Positions 1-10,287 of a stretch of DNA of 64,000 bases are shown in pieces (position 1 is the first letter of the stretch; the number at the start of each line of letters is the position of its first letter). The notes under the pieces are model-generated. The model worked only from the letters and a program-made list of their open reading frames with translations, was not told the DNA's origin and searched no databases. The position numbers and the translations under genes are program-made. This DNA is from Sodiomyces alkalinus F11. Lineage: Eukaryota; Ascomycota; Sordariomycetes; Glomerellales; Plectosphaerellaceae. The DNA is taken from the NCBI RefSeq assembly GCF_003711515.1, contig NW_021167080.1:566430-630429 (forward strand), written 5' to 3'.

Positions 1-1740
1 GAGTAGGCTACTAAACTACTATAACCGGTAGCGGAGCGTTATACGTTCCGCGGTCGGTCTTAGTAAGGTTATATCGGTTAACGAGCTAGCGTTAGATTCC
101 CTGCGTATAGTTCTGATACTATCCCGGTATTAGACTAGCTAGGTTATCTATAAAGTCGGCCTGCTTTATTTCGGGTCCCGGGCAAACTATTATCGCTATT
201 AGGTTAGCGTCTAGCTTATCCTAAACGATAGATAGGTACTTCCCCTTCGGTTTATCGGCTACCTTAGCTAATCGGATTACTCCGTCGGTAAACACGCGGA
301 GGTCACGGCGGTTAATAACGTCTTTTAGGGTATACTTTTCTCGGCGTAGCTTATATTCGGCTTCTTCGCACGGGAGTCGGAACCGTCTTTTAAGAGCGTC
401 CTTTTAGTCTTTTAGGGTGGTTTACTAGTTATAGAATATACGGTTACCACTATCTAGACTTATAAACTATTTAGAGGCCTTGCTTAGAATGTATCGGGTG
501 ATACCGCGCGGAAGGGCCTCGCGATACCCGGCGCTTAGGCCGGCGTACTGCTTTATAGCGTCCGTGAAATAAAACACGTCTAGGAAAATAAGCTTAGTTC
601 CTTTAGTGCGGACGTCCTAGCTTATAGTGAAGTATATCGGCGGGTCGAAATATCCGAGGTTATCCGCCTTAAAGCGGTGCTAGAGCTACTACGGCTACGC
701 CCCGCGCTAGCGCTCCCCGATAATAGCGAGTAAGTCGGATTAGCGTATATACGTCTAATCTCCGCCCGTAAGGGGCGGCTAAGTCGGCGGCTATATCGGC
801 GGCGGAGGAGGAGGAGAAGGCGTCTTATCCTATTATCCGCCGCTATAGCGAGCGTCTTATCGGCTAGGTCCGGGTACGCCCGTGCTAGATACCGTGCCCT
901 CGGAGTCGACTAGATAGTCGGCCGAAAAGGCACGGCTAGGGGCGTTAGACGTTTAGTATTCTATAGCGATCGAATAGTGGGTAATAGTCTTAGTAGGAGA
1001 TACGTAGGATACGGGCGATTAGTATAAGGAGGATTTATTAAAGGAGTATATTAGTTCCTCCTCCTTAATTACCGGTTCTTTATCCGTTATCTTTATAGTG
1101 GGACGGATCAGGAGTATAGTGGGTTTTATTATAGTGAATAACGGTTCCCCTGGCTCCCCCGTGGTCTTAAGACGACGTAGACTACTTAGCTCTTATATAC
1201 TAAGCCCTATCGTGGTAAGCTGGGTAAGGCTAGGCCCGGCAGAGCTCTTTACGATACGGCTAAGTTTAATTAGGTTAGCTTTAAACCTAGTTTAGGGAGT
1301 AGGACTAGCGGTAAATAGTCGGATAGGCTACTTCCCCTTAAAGTCGCGGAGTTCTCCTATTATCGTTAGGATCTCCCTATAAGCAGGTTCTCTATTAAGC
1401 TATTTTTCGAACGCGTCCACGATATCGTCCGGTATTCGGACCTATTTCTTTAGGTAGGATACTCCGATCGCGAAATTCTTCCTCTTAAGGTTAGGCCGCT
1501 TACGCCGGCGGTTCCCGGAGCGTGTATAGCCCTCCTAGCTATATTAAGTAAAGCTATATCTTTAGCCGTGAGGAGATTAGCAATAAGCTCCGGGTAGTCG
1601 TCTAAGAACTTAATAAGGGTTTTCGCGCTTTTAGCGTTTCGCGGATAAGGGGAATCGTCGGGGAGGTTTACGTCGGTTATAATAGCGGAGCGTGGGTTCT
1701 ACGTTAGGTTCTTATTAGCGAGGTCGGTATAGTCGCTGAG
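1..1740 (-). pseudogene. RIP-degraded gag-like coding region, runs off the window
   Basis: Read on the minus strand, one frame from about 1133 down to 1 gives coherent protein with stops mostly at expected Gln codons. In order it has an acidic segment (EPVIKEEEL), a Pro-rich run near 800, then a globular part starting LGYFDPPIYFTIS near 655 and continuing through FLDVFYFTDAIKQYAG and EEAEYKLRREKYTLKDV. This resembles, from memory, the gag-like proteins common in fungal retroelements (a YFDP box followed by a YxDVxxFxDRI-like segment), but I cannot confirm the family. A second minus-strand segment at about 1720-1350 (DYPELIANLLTAKDIALLNI) is in another frame, so there is a frameshift or intron. 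No zinc knuckle is visible before the window edge. It could instead be a host gene hit by RIP. Confidence 0.5.
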
Positions 1741-1845
1741 CCTACGTACGAGTAGCAGATCGTAGTCCTTATATACTCCACGCCTTAGTCTAGCGAAGGA
1801 GAGGCGTCTTCGCCTAGCGCGCTAGCAGTTGTAATAGTTCCGTCG

Positions 1846-2077
1846 GTATACTATATACCTATTTAGTTTTAGTATACGTAGTTCGCGACGGCGACCGCTA
1901 GTATACTACGTGCCTATTTAGTTTTAGGATACGTAGTTCGCGCCGTCAAAGGCGGCTACGCCTAGCACGCTAGCGTTCGCTTAGTAAACCACGTGTCTAT
2001 TTAGTCTTAGTATATATAGTTCACGACCACTAGTATACTACGTGCCTGTTTAGTCTTAGTATACGTAGTCCGCGCCG
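1846..2077. repeat. Four imperfect direct repeats of about 40 bp
   Basis: Copies lie at about 1846-1889, 1901-1942, 1983-2027 and 2033-2076. Each has the core tatactacgtgcctattta followed by gtyttagtatacgtagt. They sit just upstream (in minus-strand sense) of the gag-like region and next to an R1 repeat, so they may be a 5' UTR or enhancer array of that element. The rest of 1741-2097 shows no gene. Confidence 0.8.
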
Positions 2078-2097
2078 GGCGGCGGTACGCGAACCTT

Positions 2098-2290
2098 ACC
2101 TAAAAGCTCAGTTACTATTATTTAATATACCTGTCCGGTATATCCCCTGGCTAGCCAGTACTATTAGACCTAGGGCTTTTAGGGTTTAAAAGGGCGACCT
2201 TTACTCTAGTATATAAGGGTAGAATAAAGATATCTTCTACTAAATAAAGGGGGAACCGCGTCGAGGGTATATCCCTTAGCCGGTTCGGTC
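2098..2290 (+). repeat. Dispersed repeat R1, copy a (possible solo LTR)
   Basis: The segment around tgtccggtatatcccctgg through a TATA-like and AATAAA-containing part (tatataagggtagaataaa) recurs on the minus strand at 5205-5345 and on the plus strand at 19965-20145. The compact size and the TATA and polyadenylation-like boxes suggest an LTR. Against that, similarity continues some 20 bp beyond the TG end, so the boundary is not proven. Confidence 0.55.
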
Positions 2291-2929
2291 TAACTATAAC
2301 CCGAGTATCTATACTAAGCTATTCCCGCGCGTGGTCCGGGCGCTATACGTTCCCTATCCGTACGGATAGTGCCGGAGCTATACGTCCTCTATCCGCGCGA
2401 ATGGCGCCCGCGCTATCCGCTCAGCTATAGAGCGGATGGTGCTTACGCTATCCTTGCTGGAGGCGTATCACTACCGCTATTACTATAGACGAGACTCCAC
2501 GGTTTACTACTACGAGGTTTAAGCCGTTTTCCACGCCTCTAATATCCCTGGCCAAAGACTCTATACGCGCGTTTCTGATAGCGTTAGCCGTGGTTTAGGG
2601 TGCGAAAGAAGACTATAACAAATAACGGGTAGCCGCAGATATCCCTAAGGAGTGTCTACTAGCCGCACGCCTATTACTCGCGTGCCTATATCTTATACGT
2701 TCCTTACTCGACTAGCTAATTATTATAAGCCTCTACATAACCAAGAAGATCTCTCTCCCTTTAATACCTCCTAGCTACTACCGCGTCTAACCTGCCACGA
2801 TCTCCTACCTCTGCTAAATCACCACCACGATATACGCCTTTACCCGTTATAGAAGCGGTAGTTATACGCCGAGGAGGAGTATCTTAACGGTATTAATAAA
2901 TACGCCACTTGAAGGAGGTAAGTAGCGAT
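2291..2929. other. No recognisable gene; imperfect ctatccg-rich repeats
   Basis: Between R1 and the copia reverse transcriptase I find only short, imperfect direct and inverted repeats at about 2335-2450, built on gctatacgt / ctatccgcgcg units. The remainder to 2929 may be the degraded upstream part of the copia element, but no integrase motif could be read. Confidence 0.4.
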
Positions 2930-4176
2930 CAGGGTAATAAGTATAAATTATAGGTCCTCGTCTATAGATAGATATACACCTATAAGTTTAATAAAGAAGG
3001 GACCCTGACCAAATATAAGGCATATCTCGTAGTATAAGGGGATTAACAACAACAGTTAGAGACGGAAAATAACTCCGCCGCTACATTAAGTATAAGGCAC
3101 GCCTCGTAGTACGAGGGGATTAATAAAAACGGTTAGAGATAGAAAAGAACTACGCCGCTACGTTAAGTGTAAGGCACGCCTCGTAGTATAAGAGAATTAA
3201 TAAAAACAGTCAGAGAGTAAAAATAGCTACGCCGCTATATTAGCCTCGCGGTCCTTCCGTATACTAATAGCTATTACCGCCTGATTTAACCTAGAGATAA
3301 GGCAGTTTAACCCCGTTAACGCGTTTGTTAACGCGAGCCTTAAAAGGGAAGTATTTATAAAGATACCGTAAGCCTATAAGGTTCCAGGCAAGGCTACTCT
3401 TAAGCACAGTTATAAGTTATCTAGAGGCGATAAGATCCCTAATTCCTAGGGATTAAGGTCCTAAAGGACCGAGCCACCCGTAGGTTATAGTTATTATAAG
3501 CCTTCTATATAGAGAAGATCGTAGTTAAATACTACGCAGATATTCTCTACCGTAAACCACCAAAGGTCCTATTATCTAGAGAGCCATTTATACTACACGA
3601 CGGAACCCGCGCGTTAATTTCGGAAGTCCGCTAGTACCAGGGTATAATCGGTTTAATCCTATACACCGCTATCGTAATAAAACCCGATATCGCGGTCGCC
3701 TACTTAAAGCGTTCCTATGTTCTTATACTATATCAGATACTATTAGCTGGAATTTGGTAGGGATAGACACTTCTTAACCGCGAGGGACGCGTCTTTCGGG
3801 GATAGTACAGATTATAGAACTACTAGCTCTCATGCAGACGGCTAAGAAGACGTTATTTATTAGTCGGATATTAAGAGATTTAAAGTGTGGGTTGGTTTAA
3901 GAATACCTATAGCTATATTACAATAATTAGTAGACTATCGACTTCGTTAATAAGACGGTATAAGGAAGGCAGAAAAGCAGCTAACGATTACGGCGTCGTC
4001 AATAAGAAGGTATAATGCCTACGAATAAGGCTACGCTACGTCGATATTCATAACTAGTAAACGCGCTAGTTAGTATAGCAAGGGCTTTTTACGATGACGT
4101 ATATTAGTACAAAGGATATAATTGTAGACGGATTAATAAAAGCGTTACCGGAGGCGGCGATTAAACGACTATAATA
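2930..4176 (+). pseudogene. Ty1/copia (family copia-1) reverse transcriptase and RNase H, left part
   Basis: Plus-strand reading shows the entry to a copia RT (IYTYKFNKEGTLTKYKA, then LVV*GDQQQ), followed after 3240 by ASRSFRILIAITA-like and FNLEIRQFNPVNAFVNA, typical of the fungal copia palm domain. The catalytic YVDD region is missing: sequence jumps near 3590 into the RPDIAFA-equivalent (IKPDIAVAYL) and then the RNase H segment (IELLALMQTAKKTLFISRILRDL). The same protein is found at 54505-55114/44583-45625 and at 43285-44312, which supports the assignment. Many TAG/TAA stops come from RIP. An extra roughly 70-bp segment near 3940-4010 is absent from the 43.8-kb copy. The element resumes at 6353. 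Confidence 0.8.
3017..3247 (+). repeat. Tandem triplication (77-bp period) inside the copia RT
   Basis: Three successive copies start at 3017, 3094 and 3171 with the core aaggcacgcctcgtagta and end at the gccgctac-tta motif. They encode the KARLVVRGDQ-type RT entry segment. Because 77 is not a multiple of three, the duplication breaks the frame. The homologous copy at 54.9 kb has the segment only once. Confidence 0.85.
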
Positions 4177-4181
4177 AGAAC

Positions 4182-4235
<54 letters not shown>
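4182..4235. repeat. (TTA)n microsatellite
   Basis: Uninterrupted TTA/ATT triplets immediately inside the left edge of the 4177-6352 insertion. Best read as the 3' tail of a minus-strand retroposon. Confidence 0.9.
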
Positions 4236-4237
<2 letters not shown>

Positions 4238-5204
4238 CTTACTCTGCTATCCTATTAAATTTATAGGAGCCTAATTTAGATTATATAGTACTTCTCGGGT
4301 GGCTATAAAGGAGAAAACCCGGGGTATCGGGAAAAACCTCTATACTCGTCCTTAGTTAGAGTAGTGCCACTATAAGGCCTATGTAGCCCCGGTTTGTCTT
4401 TTCTACGTATCTGGATTATACCTTTAGGCTAATAGCTAAGAGGACGGGTAGTAGGCTATAGTTCGGGTTAGCCTAGGCCGGTTATTAGCGACGAAGCGGG
4501 GGGCCGTGTAGGTGCCACGACGTCTCCATTATACGGCAGCCGCGGCACGCTATATCCGGTCTCCCTATATCTCCGGAGATTATTACTATTATCCCTTCTA
4601 TTTAATTAATAAAGAGAATAGTTAAGGCAGCCGTTCCTGCCTCTCTTAAGGGGAGGTAGGTGCTTATTATATCCGACAGTAGGCAGATAAAGCAGGGCTC
4701 CGCCTATAACTATAGAACTAGGAAATAGTTAATAAACGATAAGGTTCTCTCCTTTTTCCTCTTTCCTTCTTATAACGCTATAGGGCTTATTATAGGTTTT
4801 CCTCCTGCCACGTTCCCGTATACGATCCCTTAGGTTTACCGTCGTAGCGTTATACTAACTAGTAATATCTCCTAGGTTTTGTAACCTTGATTTTATTTTA
4901 TAATTCTAGTATATGATTTATAGGTAGTGTTATAGTAGTGCAGGGCTAACCGGGTAGTATCGAAGTATTAGTAATAAAACGAGTAATAGTAGTAATAATA
5001 GTATAATATAAGTCTCCTTATAGCGTAATAGTGCCTTAGCAGTAGTGATACGCCCCACGGCGTACTATACGAACCGCCCCTTATAGGGGTATACTGTGAG
5101 ACGTGATATACCACGGAAGTACCTGGTGGGGACCAGGTATTACCGGGCTATGGCTAGGAAGCCGGAGTATCCCCGGGGTTTCCCCGTGGATATATTAGTT
5201 CGGG

Positions 5205-5345
5205 GCTTCGCCTCTTAGTTAGACCAAGATATCTTTATTACACCTTATATTTTGCAGTAAAGGTTACCCCTCAAGAAAAGCCTGGCTTATAGGTCCTAGA
5301 GTACTGGCTGGCCAGGGATATGCCTAGTCAGGGTATATTAAGTAG
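5205..5345 (-). repeat. Dispersed repeat R1, copy b (inverted, little RIP)
   Basis: Minus-strand match to 2098-2290, sharing the tggc-agccagtact block, aataaagatatctt and ggtctaacta. It is shorter, with a gap between the last two blocks. CA and TG dinucleotides are much better preserved than in copies a and c. Confidence 0.6.
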
Positions 5346-6352
5346 CGTGCTCATAGTCGTAGATACCTTCCCCTAGTAATAATAATTATTGCTACGAATA
5401 GAGTACCGTTTATATTATACTATACGTAGACCCTAGTAGTGTTAAGGCGGTATCGTGATGGCTAATATAGGGCAGTTATTTACGTTATAGTAAGCGTCTA
5501 GGCTCCTACCCCGAGAATGCTAAGGCCTATACTAGTACCACGGGTACTAGCGCTATATACTTTTAGTATACTAATAGTTATCGTCTATATAAGAATATAA
5601 GTCGTTTTTATACCACGGAGGTGCTATTAGGGTACCGGGATAACTACGTCTAATCGGTCGATAAATCCCTCCCGCCGCTAAAAAGTTATAAGAACCCCTT
5701 ATAGAGATTTTATTAGGCTTATATAACCGCTGAGGTTATTAGCGGCAATAGTATTATTACTGGAAGTAATCCTCCTTAGGTGTTATAGTAGTGCTATACT
5801 AATAATGTATAGGCTAAGAAGCGCCTAAGGATAGCGGCTTCATCTTTTAGACGGGCCGTCTCTCGGGCGCTGTCTTTCGGTCGCGGCCGTGGTAGCACCT
5901 TATCGGTAAAGCTATAGGACCTATTATACCGGGTTCGGCGTATAAAAAGCATAATAGGCGTCCTGCTAGATTATTATATAAGTGGCCGTTAAGGTCCGTG
6001 TACGGCCCCCTTACTGTATAGAACCCGCTAATATTCTTAGGGCCTCGAGTACGCCAATAATAGGGTTAATGCCTCGAGGGAGGTGCTAAACACGAAAAGG
6101 AGTAGGGGTAGTATAGTATAGTATCGGTGACGCCTTGATACCGCCGGGGTCCCGGCTTATAGGGCCCTTATTTACTAATACGTTAAACTATTATATCGCT
6201 TCTGCCCTGGTATAGTACCGCCGTATTCTTATAGGCTTCTATAACTTCGAGGGTAAGGCAGACGTTGTTAAGCCTCTTCTGTTATAGGAACCACTTAGCT
6301 ATCGTCCCAGCTTTAGTATCGTATTCTAGCGTATCGTATAAATCACCTCTAG

Positions 6353-6710
6353 TATAATAATAGCTTAATTTAACGGTTGAAAAGGATCGTATTAAGTGGT
6401 TTAAATAGTTATGCGAAAAGATTAGACGCGCTAAAACCACGGCTATAGCGATAATAACGCCCCCCAAGGGCGTGGCAGATCCGATGGATATAGATCCGAT
6501 TAAGCCGATCCGGCTAATTAGGAGCGAGGAACTAATTGCGATAGAATTAAATTGAATTGAACGGTTAAACAGTGCGGATTTAGATCCCTTTTACGAGGGC
6601 GTTTTCCACTAACTAGTACTTTTACGATAGAAAAAGTTAAGAGCTTTTAGTTTAAACTAAAGCCTCTAATTAGTCAGTTAAACTTGCAGGACCCACCTTA
6701 ACTAAGAGGG
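6353..6710 (+). pseudogene. copia-1, 3' end of RNase H and untranslated tail (right part)
   Basis: Resumes the copia-1 sequence interrupted at 4176: tagcttaatttaacggtt, then LKRIV-type RNase H end and a segment rich in gatccgattaag, closely matched by 43965-44312. It ends in a purine run (actaagaggg) directly before the LTR, as expected for a polypurine tract. Confidence 0.7.
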
Positions 6711-6962
6711 TGTATCGTATAGGCATAGACTATACCTAGTAGACTATACCTAACTAAGGGCTTCGGACCTCGGGCATCAGGATATAACAAGGGTGGATAC
6801 CGGAAAATACCTAAATAGGATCCAAATAATATAGTACCTATAACAGAGTCTTCACCACCCAAATTAGGGGCATAACAGATTCACACAGATATAACTTAAT
6901 ATAATACATATATACGATATTTCTGCTCGATTAGGATTACTATATAAGTGCTATTTAACGTG
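6711..6962 (+). repeat. copia-1 3' LTR
   Basis: Starts tgtatcgtataggca after the polypurine tract and matches 44313-44582 to its end near tataagtgctattt. It contains aacagagtcttc and ataatacatatata blocks conserved in both copies. The exact 3' boundary is uncertain by a few bases. Confidence 0.6.
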
Positions 6963-9560
6963 CGATATAACGGTACTATTATAGAACCCGGACCGGCCTA
7001 GCGAGGTATAGAAGGACTTCGACCTCTTATAGGTTACCGAACTCGCCACTAAGTAGTTATACTAGCCCGGCCCCCTTATAATAGTAAGAGATATCGATAT
7101 AGCACTTAATACTCTAATTAAGGACCTTATAGACCTAGCCGATAAAGTAGCACCCTAATACCGTATTAGTATACCCGGACTCCTACCTACCCCCTAATAT
7201 AACATAGAGCTAACAGGTTTTACCTAGGAAGGAAGGCGTCTTTATTATAGATATATGGCTAAGAAGTCCCGGAACTGATAGGATAGGTTCGAGGGGGCGG
7301 AGGGGAGCTAAGATAAGGCTATAGCGGTAATAAAGCGATAATACTAATAACACCTACTCTACCTAACCGGGAAGACTAATAACCTCGTTTAAGAACTCTA
7401 GAAATAAGGATAAACTAAAGGCGGAGCACTACTAGACCCCTTATTAATACCACTATTATACTGGAATAATAGCGATAATAACCTAGCTATAATATATAAG
7501 AAGAAAGCCGAAATCCTTAACCGGAAGTTCTCTCCCCCCCCCCTTAACCTACCGCCCGCCGGCCCCTAAATATAGTGTCCCCCCTTAGATAGAATATCCG
7601 CCGCGATATTACCGTAGCAGATATATAAAAACACTTTAAGAAGATAAAGCCCTAAATGGCGCTAAGGCCTAATAGGCTCCTAGTAAGACTTCTAAAAGCC
7701 TATAAGCTCCTTTTATATTAGAGATTAAGTGCTATCTTTATAATATACCTTAAAAACACTATTACCCGCAAAGGTTCCGTTACGCTATTATAATAATCCT
7801 TAGGAAGGAAGGCCGGCTATTAGCTAACTATAAGATAGTAAAAGAATAATACCTAATACTACTTCTTAGTATTATAAGTAAAGTCCTTGAAAGTATATTA
7901 GCTGATTATATCGTTATTATAATAAAGGAGTATAGGCTCCTCCTAGAGGGATAAATAACTAACCGACCTAGAAGGAGTACTGAAATAACCGCATAAAGAG
8001 TTATAAAGATAGTAAGAGTATGCTAGGCCTATAGCGGTACTATTTTAATACTCTAACTTGATATTAAGGGCGCTTTCGATATAGTCCTTTACTCCCGGTT
8101 CCTTAAATTACTTAAAAGGGAGGGGTTCCCTTAATAACTAACTACCCCAATCGGTAGCTTTCTTCAAGACTGTATAGCCTAGCTACTACTTAACGGCAAA
8201 ATAGCCCCCTGTAGTACCTCCGCGGGGGCGTTTTATAAGGCTCCCCGATCTCCTTTATCCTCTTTATTCTTTATATCTCGACCCTTTATAACGAACTAAA
8301 AAAGATACTAAAAATAATAGCATTAGAGTTTATGAATAACACGAACATTATTGCTTTTAGGGGAATAAAGGTATAAATACGGTACCGCCTTACCGCGGCG
8401 AAATATACCTACATAGACTAAGATGTAGCGAGCAGATTATAGTTTAAGCTAGCTAAGTATATCTATATCTCTTTTACACAATCCCGCTAACCCTTACTTA
8501 CCCTACTCTCCCTTAATAGTATTTTAGTCCTAGTAACGGAGGTAATACAACTCCTAGGCGTTTAGCTTAATAGGAAACTCGACTTCTATTAATATACTAA
8601 GGAGGTAAAAAACCATCTCGCCACTTAAACCTACGCCCTCTTAAGGCTAAGTATAATAATATAATAGTATAGCTTCGTAGATATAAAGAGACTATACCTT
8701 ATAATAATAAGACTAGTTATAGCCTATTACGCCTTGGCCGTTTATAAGATAAAGGCCGGCCTTTAATATAGCCTTATAGCGGTACTTATAATGGTATAGA
8801 ACTCATGCCTCCGGCTATTAATAGGGGTCTATAAGGCTATGCCGGTTAAAATCCTCAAAAAGGAAATCTTTATCCCCTCCCCTTAACCTATAACTTTAGC
8901 CTTAGTGCCTAGAAGGTTCCCCGGATACCAGAAGAGGGTATTAAGCATAAGATATTAGCTCGGGTATATGTCGTGATAAGAGCTTTAGTAGCAGTGAATC
9001 GATATTATAGGACCTATACCGCCCTTATATAGAACGCCTAACTTATTACCCTAATAACCTAGGCTAGAACTATATCCCTAGGAAAGGCCTTTATAAAGGA
9101 ATAGGGCAGAACCTAGATAGAGACCTAGCGGCCCTACGATTACGCCGCAAAAGTATTAAGCCGCCCCCTAATATAGAGCTCTCTCTGGAAATATAAAGTG
9201 CTCCTTAGCTATAAAGCTCTACAGTTACCTAGATTCTATTAAAAAAGCTAGAGTTATAGGCCTTCCTAGCTAAGGTAAGAGTCCCGGGATTGCCCTTAAC
9301 ATAATGTCTTTATAGTGATAAAGGGGCAGAAATAGTAGAGTATATAATACTTTGATACAAAGAATTTGGAGTTTTTTAATACGCGTATATAGCCCTAAAG
9401 CTATAGCGCGAGTCAATTTAGGAGACTAATTCTATAACTAGTTAATTAGTCTATGTATATAAATCTATTCATAGTAAAGTGAAATCCTTATAATAGCTTT
9501 TAAAGAGCTATAGCGGACTAGTATTATTATTCCGGGAAGTATCTTATTAATTACGCGCTC
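6963..9560 (+). pseudogene. Tad-like LINE: linker, reverse transcriptase and C-terminal region, 5' truncated
   Basis: Plus-strand frames give the RT block LDIKGAFDIVLYSRFLKLLK at 8057 onward, preceded by SKVLESILADYI and RPRRSTE-like motifs at about 7880-7980, diagnostic for non-LTR reverse transcriptases of the Tad/I type. The 3' part near 9210-9360 reads like the short Cys-rich end of these elements, with Cys codons lost. The linker at 7240-7530 (arginine-rich, KSRNR-type) is closely matched by 42970-43250, which belongs to a second copy that keeps the endonuclease. No endonuclease is present here, so the copy is 5' truncated. Many TAA/TAG stops come from RIP. 9361-9560 is probably its 3' UTR. 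Confidence 0.8.
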
Positions 9561-9782
9561 CTTAAAGTGCCTAAGCTTCGAAGGCCCGATTATAGTAGTT
9601 AGTATATATAGGCTTAATAACGCGTAGTAGGTATATAACCTCCCCCCTAAGAAGGGTATATACTGGAGGCAGTATGCTTTTACTTATTAACGTATAAGTT
9701 AATAAATATCTCCCTGTACAGGGACCCCTATTATATATAGGAGCTCCGGGTAGGTCGCGCGCGAAAAGAATTCGAGTACGAT
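9561..9782. other. No gene recognised
   Basis: Spacer between the LINE end and the tRNA-like remnant. It contains a small inverted repeat near 9700-9720 (ctccctgtacagggac) and little else. A long minus-strand open frame here only reflects the tRNA-like sequence and chance. Confidence 0.5.
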
Positions 9783-9849
9783 TAAGGTGAGTGGGATTCG
9801 AACCCACGGCCTTGCGCGGCCACGTGTCTACCACCTATGCTATCTCCCC
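9783..9849 (-). tRNA. tRNA-like remnant (pseudogene or SINE head)
   Basis: Minus strand has a perfect B box, GGTTCGAATCC (9794-9804), within a 5-bp T stem (GTGGG/CCCAC), and an A-box-like tagcataggtgg near 9832-9843, at normal spacing. The 5' end GGGGAGA and 3' end TCACCTT pair only with G-U pairs and one mismatch. I cannot fold a proper D stem or place an anticodon, so no isotype is given. RIP of TGGC to TAGC would explain the A-box defect. It could be a dead tRNA gene or a tRNA-derived SINE head. Confidence 0.5.
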
Positions 9850-9876
9850 GGGCCGCGTCCTATAGCGGTATTCTTA

Positions 9877-9881
9877 AGGGA
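9877..9881. repeat. Target-site duplication AGGGA, left copy of element A
   Basis: AGGGA directly precedes the 5' LTR, and AGGGA at 18756-18760 directly follows the 3' LTR. A 5-bp duplication is normal for Ty3/gypsy integration. Confidence 0.9.
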
Positions 9882-10233
9882 TGTCAGGTGCCTGCAGCAG
9901 TGGTCATAATGGGTCCCCAGTGTAAACCCACAGGGGTCCAGGTATGCCCAGTCTAAGACCCCTTAAGATATAAATAAATTAAGTTATTATATAGTAAACA
10001 GAATAGTCCCTCGAAGTAAATAAGGCAGCCCTCGAGGAAGTAAATAAGTAGTCCTCGAGGAGTAGATCGTAGTCTTAAGGAGCAAGGGAGCCTCCCCTTT
10101 TATAGGAGAGGCTAGCAATTAATCTAACGCTTTAGCTATACCCACGTTCTAACCATATTATAATCCTATTATTGTTATACCTAGTTCCTTACTTAACCCT
10201 ACCTTTTTACTCTTTACGACTACCTATTTAATA
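9882..10233 (+). repeat. 5' LTR of element A, outer edge almost free of RIP
   Basis: Begins TGTCAGGTGCC and ends at atttaata (original CA end mutated to TA). Over the first about 76 bases it differs from the 3' LTR at 14 sites, every one a CpA/TpG to TpA change in the 3' copy. The 5' copy therefore keeps the near-ancestral sequence here, while the rest of it is also mutated. Confidence 0.95.
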
Positions 10234-10287
10234 TTTTAATCGCTCTACCCTCTAAGGGCGCGAGGACCGTTAAGGAGAGTCACTAAG

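Larger units (their letters stand above)
4177..6352 (-). mobile_element. 2.2-kb insertion in copia-1 with a (TTA)n end; possible minus-strand LINE/SINE
   Basis: Comparison with the intact copia-1 order at 44.7 kb shows that sequence ending tataata at 4170-4176 resumes with tataata at 6353-6359, so 4177-6352 is an insertion with a probable 7-bp target duplication. Its left end is a run of TTA triplets, i.e. a (TAA)n tail on the minus strand, which is how some non-LTR retrotransposons end. No diagnostic RT or endonuclease motif was found on either strand. 4236-5200 shows no gene. 5346-6340 has weakly coding frames on both strands that I do not recognise. It contains one R1 copy and stretches with little RIP (about 5080-5340). 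Confidence 0.5.

Noticed and set aside
1098..1295. Open plus-strand frame beside the gag-like region
   Set aside because: The minus strand carries the coherent protein. This frame has no recognisable motif and ordinary chance length.
1846..2077. Possible CRISPR array
   Set aside because: Four irregular copies, unequal spacers that share sequence, and a eukaryotic setting.
4182..4235. Possible telomeric or subtelomeric repeat
   Set aside because: The unit is TTA, not TTAGGG, and it is internal with retroposon-like context.
8411..8440. Catalytic YxDD box of the LINE RT
   Set aside because: The frame reads YTYID-stop-DVAS. The spacing does not match a clean YVDD/FADD box, so I did not claim it.
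9571..9834. Open minus-strand frame of 87 codons
   Set aside because: Its start overlaps the tRNA-like sequence (the GSNPT text is translated T arm), and the rest has no coding pattern.
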